Part shown: in pieces, positions 58,501-64,000 of the stretch
Layout of the letters: each line of letters begins with the position of its first letter
Numbering within the stretch: the first letter of the stretch is position 1
DNA from: Proales similis
Lineage: Eukaryota; Rotifera; Eurotatoria; Ploima; Proalidae
Direction of reading: 5' to 3'
Length of the DNA: 64,000 bases
NCBI GenBank assembly: GCA_019059635.1
Contig: JAGVRJ010000005.1
Span: 186,001-250,000, forward strand
The notes under the pieces: model-generated
Told to the model about the DNA's origin: nothing
The model's database searches: none
What the model saw: the letters and a program-made list of their open reading frames with translations, nothing else
Program-made: the position numbers and the translations under genes

Positions 58501-61500
58501 TCTCCGACTCGAGCGGCTTGAAGCTTGCCCGATAGATTTTCTTCAGCTGCTTGAGGGCTGTGTCGCTCGACTGATGGAGACACTCAAGTTTGCTGAGGTC
58601 GTTCTCCAACAGCGTGAGTCGGCCAGTGAAAGGCGACTGCATCAGCGACACCAGGCAGTCGACAAGTGAATTTATGTCCAAATTGTAGCGGCTCGGGTCG
58701 GTGATGTAGACGCTCGAAGTCGAATCTTTGCTGCACGGTCGTACACTGACTCTCAGCTTTGCCGCTGAGCCCACATCGCTCGGCAACAGAAGAGTGCGAA
58801 CGATTTCGGCCAAATGAGCCAACTGGTTAAGGTTGAGACACTCGAGACTCTGACTCAAATGCAGCCGATATTCTTGAACGGCAGAGGCGAATTCCATGAA
58901 GCTCGAGTCGACTTTTACCGTGTCCTTGACTCTGACCACCGCCTGTAGATCGTAGTCGACAAAATCGACTTTCACAAGCTCGTTGCTTTCGGCCTCAATC
59001 AGACGAGCTCGAGCGCACACGTTCTCTGGCTTGAACTTTTTCACTATGCCCTCAGGCAGACGAGCAAAGTGACCGTAACTCTCGGCCTTGACGAAATACT
59101 GCTTGAACGAGTGATCGAAAAACTTGATGATCGAGTCATTTTGAATGCGCAGCTTGAACCCGTTCTTGGAGCATTCGGACAGCTCGAGCGCAAAACCGTC
59201 AAACTCGCCGCTCCTCACCACCTGTTCGTACTCGAGCAGGGTTTTCTTTCGCGCCACTGTCGAGCAGAGAGCGTCGCAAATGTTCTGACTGCCCACGTAG
59301 ATCTCGACCAGATGACACTGTTCGTCGTCAATGAACTGTTTCTTGCGAATAATCACGTTCGCCTTGTTCGTAAGGGCCTTGAAGTCCTTGAGCAGCGCGG
59401 CTCGTTCGATATGATTCATGCGCTCGAGCATGGAGCGGAATCTGGCGCTGCATTCAAGGCGACATTTGACTGCTTGTGCCGGCTCGTCCAAAATGCTCGA
59501 ATTTGCCTTGAACAGCTCGTTGAGGTTCACAAACGCTTCGAAGCCAAAGTCTATGAACAAGACCTTGGTCAGATCGTTTTTGATCACCGATGAGTTGATG
59601 CTGCTGTTCGGATTGAGTGCATCGGCCGACTCGAGCACTCTGACTCGGTAAAATTGACCGTCCAAGTGGTACTTGACCACACAGATTTGACCTTGACTCG
59701 GCATCTTGTCCCATTTCTTGTGGCACTCTTCCAATTTCATCTGCATGAGCTTTTCGTCCGCGTCGGCCAGTTGAACGTAAAACTGGTCGAACGATTTCAC
59801 GTCCATTATTGGTCCGACCAGGATGTTGGACTCACCCAAAGTCGGCTTGTTCGCGTCAACAATTGACTGTTCGGCATCTGGCAGCCAAATTGAGCCGCTC
59901 TTCTCGTCAATGGTTCGACTTGGCGCCAGCTCGCTCTGATCCATCCTTGTCTCGTTCTTTTGCTCGTCCCACACTGTTGTCTGGTCGGCGAAACGAGACA
60001 CAGATAAATTCGGTTCACCAGTTTTAACACTCACTTCGCTCGTTTGGCTCCAGTTGCTCTCATTGAAAGAAGAAACGGTAAGGTTGCCAGCAGGCTGCGT
60101 TTCGTTTATGCTTTTACTGCGATTCCATTCGGATTTGTTGGCGAAGCTGTTTGCAGTTTGCTTTCTTTGGCCAACAAGCGATTTGTTTGAGGAGATCGAA
60201 CTTGCTCTTGACTCGTCCAGTGACGTGTAGCTGCTCAGATCGGCCTCGTTCTTTGTCTTTTCTTGGCTCCAATTTGAGTCTTGGTCAGCGAATCGGCTCA
60301 CCGTCAAATTGTTGCCGTCCAGCACGGTTGCAGTCGCTGTGCTCGATTCGCTTTTGTTCGGATCGTAGAAAAAGTCCTCTGGATTCGAGTTCTCGATCAC
60401 TTTGGTCATGACCGGGTCTTGCTCGACCTCGCGAAGCTCAGCAGCCACATGCGAGTCGAAGTTTTCCAGCTCCTGGCCCTTCTTGTCTCCTCCAACCTCC
60501 TCGCATGCCTCTGGCTGCATGAACTCGGCCCAAGCACTCGGCTTGCTCAGACTTTCAATGTTAACTTCTAAACCCAAACTGGACGAGCAGAGTTTAACAA
60601 CGACCGGCTGACCCAGCTTCAGCTCTCCGTTCTTCCATGAGTCGTAAACACTCTTAGGCAGCTTTACGTCAAATTGATGCTCAAGATTGACCAGAGCCGC
60701 AAACTGCTCGTAGGCCGGCGTCTCGGCCTGCAGCTCGAAATCGAACTTACAGTTCAAAGCCAGCGGAGCAGTTTTGGTCAACTCGTCACTCAAACGAGTG
60801 GTTATGTCAAAGTCAACGGTGTCTTTGTTGCCGTAGTCGATGAACAAAACGAACGCTTCATTCTTCTCTTGGTCCAAAGTCAATATCTTCGATCTGTAGA
60901 ACTGCTCGTCCTCTCTGAACTGCGCCACGCACAACTCGCTCTCAGATATGTCGAACGGGTCCAGGCAAGCGTCAATCTGCGGCTTGAGCTTTTCAATCTG
61001 CGACTCGAAATCGCTCTCTTGCACGTAAAAGTCATCGCCGGAGATCATGAAACTGACCAAGCATTTCGAAATAACGATCGACTCCTCGTCTGTGGCGTGT
61101 TTCATGTCCAAATGCAAACTAGGCAGGCTTGAGTCGGTCACTTCTTGTTTAGAAGTGTCCAGGATCGAGCTGCTCGCTGTACTGTACATGTCATCTTGAA
61201 TGCCTGGGCGAGCGTCGTTTTCAGACTCGCTGAGCATGGTCGTCTCGTCGGGCATCTGATGGTTCTTTAATTCGGCCGGAGTCAGACACCAAGTGTCTGT
61301 CAGATTGGCCGTCAATGCTTTAGACTCGTTCACAGGCGCTCGGGTGTGCGTCAAATCGACCGAGCGCAGTGTGTCGGAGAATGTGCTCTGAACTTTGGTG
61401 AGGCTCTCTGCAAGGGCTCTGTCGTCTTCGTCTGAACTGTCGCTCTGCTGCTGCTGATGTCTACTGAAGCTTGGCTCAATAGTTCGATCTTGAAACATTT

Positions 61501-64000
61501 GGAAAAGCGACCTCTGCGTTTCCTTCTCGACCAAATGCACTTGGTAGTGGCCGAGGCCGGTCTCGCTATCAAAGCTGACCTGTTTGATCACTTGCAAATT
61601 GAATTTGAATTCGAGCGCCGCGTCCAGAAAGAACTTGTTCAACTGCTCGTATTCACTTGCATCGTACTGGTCTACAGGGAGCTCGCACTCGATCGCCAAA
61701 TTGAACGGATGCGAGCTCATCACCTCCGGTGGCATTTGCCACACATCACTCAAGTCGACTGTGGCCATGTTGCCAAAATCGTAGAACAACACTTTCACCT
61801 TGTTCTGCATGCTGTCGAGTACGCGAGCACGGTAGAGCTGCTGGTCTTCGTCGAACTTGGCCAGGCAGAAGGCGTTCGGCAAGGCCCGCTCAAGCTGAGT
61901 GAGCTTTGAGCTGGAGGCGTACGATTGAATTGCGGCCTGGAGCTCGTCGACAAGCTTCTCGTGCGCTTCGTCCGCAAATTGAACGTAAAATGTTTTCAAC
62001 GAGATTATGTGCGTGATGATCACTTGGAACGAATGTTTGCACGCCAGACTCAAACAAGACTGCATGAGCAGTTCGACAAGGCTCTTTTGACTGTCCTCGA
62101 GCTCGATAATGTCCACTTGGCGCTCCGAAGGGTGCGGATCGAGCCAGGATGGAGAGAAGTCGGCCAAATATCCGTGTGGGCTGACCTCGAACGGCTTGTT
62201 GGCCAGAATGTCCAAATAGGTGAGTGAGTCGATGAACTCGTTGCGTCGAGCGGACGACTTGAGCTGATCGCTGATTGCCGTCTGACTCAAGCGGCAGTCG
62301 ACTGCAAATTGCGGTATAACTCTGAACTGGGTGGGCAAGTTGAGAAAGTCGAAATTGCTGAAGCTGGCAAGCGACAGGTCTTGGCTGTCATCGTAGCTGA
62401 ACTGCGCTTCCAGGCCCAAATCACAGTAGAACAAATGAACTGTTTTTTGAGTCGTTTCTTTGTTTCTCTTTATGGATTTGATTATCACACGCGACCAGTT
62501 GTCTTTGATTAAATCGCCAATGTCCGGCGCCAAGTCGCTGAGAAACGGCGCCGAACTGGTCTTGCACAGACATAAATCTTCTTTTTTCAAAGACTCAAGA
62601 CTCAAGTTGGCCTGCTTGCCCGAGTCAACAAAGCTCTTGACCGTTTCTAAAAATTCTTTGAGCTTTTTTATGCGCCGCTCGGACAAGAGATAGACTGGCT
62701 TTTGGATGAGCTCGGTGCTGGCGGGCGGAGTGCGTCTGAGAAAGTTGCCGGCCAACTTGAACACTTCGTGTCTTGACGAGTTAAAGTGGCCGCCGATCGA
62801 CGACGCCGGCTCAAGTGTGTTTGATTTAATGCGCGCAATTATGGACTTGAAGCCAAAGTCGATGTTCTGCTCGTCGCAGAATTCAAACATAAGAGGCTGC
62901 TCGGCGCTCAGCACTTTGATCTCAAACTCCTTTTTGGGCCGAATCTGCTCATAGAACTTTTTCTTCTCCTCCTGAGCCCACACGGCTTCAATGTTGCTGG
63001 CCATGGTCAGGCGGCAGTGCAGCGCAAACGACCTGTACCGGTAGTACTTTGGCATGAGAACAAAGTACTCGAGCTCTTCATGCCCGCTGAACTTGGTGCC
63101 GTAGTCGATTGAGAGGAACATGAGCTCACTGCTCGACCTTTTGGCAATCAGCAGAGCTCTGTACAAGCGGCCAGAGCTTTTTAACAAATAGAAATGGTTG
63201 AGCTCGAGCTGTTCGGCCCTCAGCTTGATCAGGTCGGTGGGCAGCTCCATGGAGAGCTCGCGCTCGAGTTGCTTGAGTCCTTCGATTGATTGCTTCAAAT
63301 TGAAGTAAATAAAGCCGAGGCCGTAGCTCAAATCGGTCACCACCGCTTCGTATTTAATTGATCTTATCGCTTGGTCCGGACTCGAAGCGGCCGCCTTGAA
63401 CCGATCGATTATCTCGTGCATGTTCTCTTGGTCGCAAATGTTGCATCCGTATCGCCACGGATTCAAGTGCGCCGACAGATCGACGACCTTCAACTGATTC
63501 AGAAGCTTGTAAAGGCTGTCGATGCCGATCATCACTTTGTCTTGCTGTTGGATGAAAAAAGCGTCGCTCCACGTGACCGCCTCTTTCTCTTCTGTGCTCG
63601 CGTAGGTGAGAAGATTTTCCAGATTGGTGGCCGAGTCTAGCGCCACTTGATCAAGGTAGGCGATGCCGTCACACTTAACTGCGCACTGCTTCAGCGAGCC
63701 GAACTGCTTATCCAACAGAACGCAGTCTTTTATTGAGGTGAGCTGTTTGTTGCCGTAGTCGACAAACTCGAGCAATATTTTGTCATCGTCCTGCTCTATT
63801 TTGTCCACAGTAAGCTGCGGTCGAGTGAGAATTCGAGCTCTATACCATTGGCCGTCGTCGATGAAAATAGCCGCCACCGCCAGGTTGTCAAGGTCGACAC
63901 AGTTCTTCAAGTTATCCGGTCTCAGTCTACGAGCGCTTGAGCAGTAGGTCTGAAACAGCTCGAACTGATCATCGAACTCGGCAAACGCGTCCACAATCTG
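55559..64000 (-). CDS. Giant multi-Tudor-domain protein (Tudor/TDRD6-like), N-terminus cut by window edge
   Basis: A single uninterrupted frame of more than 2,810 codons runs from the stop at 55559 to the right edge. The sequence before the first valine codon (Q-I-V-D-A-F) is still open, so the start lies outside. I count about eleven extended Tudor units, each with W/F-Y-R-[A/V]-x-[I/V/L] followed by a D-Y/F-G core. Their cores lie near 63756, 63100, 62420, 61775, 60832, 59546, 58951, ~58300 (degenerate), 57700, 56920 and 55836. Most keep aromatic residues, while those at 62420, 58951, 56920 and 55836 have altered cores. Between the fifth and sixth units is a ~300-residue disordered linker with short repeats of NLTVSxF / RFADQ. 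Such proteins bind arginine-methylated Piwi/Vasa-type partners in germ granules and piRNA pathways; that role is inferred from family. Confidence 0.9.
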   Translation of the reverse strand, partial: QIVDAFAEFDDQFELFQTYCSSARRLRPDNLKNCVDLDNLAVAAIFIDDGQWYRARILTRPQLTVDKIEQDDDKILLEFVDYGNKQLTSIKDCVLLDKQFGSLKQCAVKCDGIAYLDQVALDSATNLENLLTYASTEEKEAVTWSDAFFIQQQDKVMIGIDSLYKLLNQLKVVDLSAHLNPWRYGCNICDQENMHEIIDRFKAAASSPDQAIRSIKYEAVVTDLSYGLGFIYFNLKQSIEGLKQLERELSMELPTDLIKLRAEQLELNHFYLLKSSGRLYRALLIAKRSSSELMFLSIDYGTKFSGHEELEYFVLMPKYYRYRSFALHCRLTMASNIEAVWAQEEKKKFYEQIRPKKEFEIKVLSAEQPLMFEFCDEQNIDFGFKSIIARIKSNTLEPASSIGGHFNSSRHEVFKLAGNFLRRTPPASTELIQKPVYLLSERRIKKLKEFLETVKSFVDSGKQANLSLESLKKEDLCLCKTSSAPFLSDLAPDIGDLIKDNWSRVIIKSIKRNKETTQKTVHLFYCDLGLEAQFSYDDSQDLSLASFSNFDFLNLPTQFRVIPQFAVDCRLSQTAISDQLKSSARRNEFIDSLTYLDILANKPFEVSPHGYLADFSPSWLDPHPSERQVDIIELEDSQKSLVELLMQSCLSLACKHSFQVIITHIISLKTFYVQFADEAHEKLVDELQAAIQSYASSSKLTQLERALPNAFCLAKFDEDQQLYRARVLDSMQNKVKVLFYDFGNMATVDLSDVWQMPPEVMSSHPFNLAIECELPVDQYDASEYEQLNKFFLDAALEFKFNLQVIKQVSFDSETGLGHYQVHLVEKETQRSLFQMFQDRTIEPSFSRHQQQQSDSSDEDDRALAESLTKVQSTFSDTLRSVDLTHTRAPVNESKALTANLTDTWCLTPAELKNHQMPDETTMLSESENDARPGIQDDMYSTASSSILDTSKQEVTDSSLPSLHLDMKHATDEESIVISKCLVSFMISGDDFYVQESDFESQIEKLKPQIDACLDPFDISESELCVAQFREDEQFYRSKILTLDQEKNEAFVLFIDYGNKDTVDFDITTRLSDELTKTAPLALNCKFDFELQAETPAYEQFAALVNLEHQFDVKLPKSVYDSWKNGELKLGQPVVVKLCSSSLGLEVNIESLSKPSAWAEFMQPEACEEVGGDKKGQELENFDSHVAAELREVEQDPVMTKVIENSNPEDFFYDPNKSESSTATATVLDGNNLTVSRFADQDSNWSQEKTKNEADLSSYTSLDESRASSISSNKSLVGQRKQTANSFANKSEWNRSKSINETQPAGNLTVSSFNESNWSQTSEVSVKTGEPNLSVSRFADQTTVWDEQKNETRMDQSELAPSRTIDEKSGSIWLPDAEQSIVDANKPTLGESNILVGPIMDVKSFDQFYVQLADADEKLMQMKLEECHKKWDKMPSQGQICVVKYHLDGQFYRVRVLESADALNPNSSINSSVIKNDLTKVLFIDFGFEAFVNLNELFKANSSILDEPAQAVKCRLECSARFRSMLERMNHIERAALLKDFKALTNKANVIIRKKQFIDDEQCHLVEIYVGSQNICDALCSTVARKKTLLEYEQVVRSGEFDGFALELSECSKNGFKLRIQNDSIIKFFDHSFKQYFVKAESYGHFARLPEGIVKKFKPENVCARARLIEAESNELVKVDFVDYDLQAVVRVKDTVKVDSSFMEFASAVQEYRLHLSQSLECLNLNQLAHLAEIVRTLLLPSDVGSAAKLRVSVRPCSKDSTSSVYITDPSRYNLDINSLVDCLVSLMQSPFTGRLTLLENDLSKLECLHQSSDTALKQLKKIYRASFKPLESETGVKGQIYLFDHSARCETHKSASILSLSEHVIDDEGQGEAEAARDVSRGVLLDQCNDRCLVYNVDTGKRITFSVKRLGISTDPVVAVLPFFAIMAKPSRPIVSEETKKLLNESRFYARTVRLNIVGLSTKAEFEFTQSEADLHKTVEVVADVKSATEVNRAQRFAKINLRHDFYELRRNDLHSTSHFFRLSHFKSVNQFFLHSSDSVRQLMQIEEQLKDDFSNLTRELKVTPDTDKLYVICKQGKYYRVKLTGVLSEGVFVAFHIDYGFTSKVHTEELIELDDDFLEQLAPQAINCRLAGVDEADSESLQKLLANRPLFATSARRFVQKAKIENRLPLQSDNSKPVEVVIHVPMRNDLAELSQDEVDKFVDRLNKFDEREKSLRNACDLVKYAPKLSAPSMKLNDQTLLGESLADKTLVYYETEMERGKDYQVQLIEVDNVNHFGIINNADVAKRSDFLDYFHRWHSQNKSTLKRLVDDTVKVSKQLLDSFVGQACATLSIQTAKWCRGLIVGHQASAGLFNLYLVDYCRTVSIKVSKAFRLEEEHFLNMPVMVHRCQLANEPSQQELFAKYLDLIKSNEEDLSSDQNQSYISIRNFELKIVCLSRELSPLSPEHEELRNYKYTIRVEYFKRIRSPMLLSPCMPDLKRTAMFSFANSPRILKEHDSTPENILCSTQKEFAFNTTGNQAISNASSKLTKVTNYELNQEYDSSSSSFSAITESTRIQPEMAPGPSLKLLENPNSILHNSNIIRLNEPANNKREDTSRWVKDIDDNESLRELRPGDKDVSVRVLGDSFTPENFYCQRKSLLAEYAVLRRSMNAFYLLRENTTDQSEATESCMDPSAFDSLDSIDVDRGIVPGLAYACKVRDQWFRCVVLDTDNKMALVEFVDEGSSQRVPRSKLQRLSDKFNRLPKVAIRCCLAMNTSELISLSVERVTKLKALAYSTNSNVTIDVVDVKDDDLNNFYDVNMKISGQNVLKMI

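Overview
This is nuclear DNA from an animal. Several genes have their clearest relatives in Metazoa: a LAR-type Ig/fibronectin receptor, a giant multi-Tudor germline protein, an SLC25A44-type carrier, an RSBN1-family JmjC protein, a fused LKR/SDH lysine-degradation enzyme, and a selenocysteine-containing selenophosphate synthetase with its own SECIS element. Genes are compact. Most introns are about 50-75 nt GT-AG introns and some exons are very long (over 8.4 kb in the Tudor gene). Intergenic DNA is rich in CA, GT and GA/CT microsatellites. I cannot name the species; a small-genome invertebrate, probably a protostome, is an inference. Coordinates come from reading phases by eye, so splice sites may be off by a base.

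Layout: 1-6 kb holds two minus-strand secreted/adhesion genes (an FN3 gene cut by the window edge and a LAR-like Ig+FN3 ectodomain). A 7.3 kb gene-poor stretch (6-13.3 kb) follows. 13.3-21.1 kb has a low-complexity Tyr/Gln/Ser-rich protein, a small acidic/basic protein, a single-LIM protein and cytosolic isoleucyl-tRNA synthetase. 21.4-24.5 kb carries a SAMHD1-like gene fused to a PD-(D/E)XK nuclease-like domain. 24.9-28.9 kb is PFKFB (6-phosphofructo-2-kinase/fructose-2,6-bisphosphatase) with a probable second promoter and first exon. 30.2-36.5 kb has three plus-strand genes: SPS2, BOLA2 and AASS. 37.3-43.2 kb has a Gln/Pro-rich orphan, a mitochondrial carrier and a VWA-domain protein. 43.7-45.8 kb is a second SAMHD1-like paralogue without the nuclease. 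46.2-50.5 kb is CDC27/APC3 with a very long acidic tail. 51.6-55 kb has an RSBN1-like demethylase and a PRA1-family membrane protein. 55.6-64 kb is the Tudor gene, open at the window's right edge.

Most genes are unrelated housekeeping or developmental genes and do not form one pathway. The exception worth attention is the pair of SAMHD1-like genes 20 kb apart. They share a 117 bp identical 5' non-coding block and nearly identical pieces of the HD domain, yet their centres and C-termini are unrelated. Both have lost the metal-binding HD dyad and the following catalytic Asp. One is fused in frame to an apparently intact PD-(D/E)XK/QxxxY nuclease-like module. They are AT-rich compared with their neighbours and look like a young, fast-changing family.
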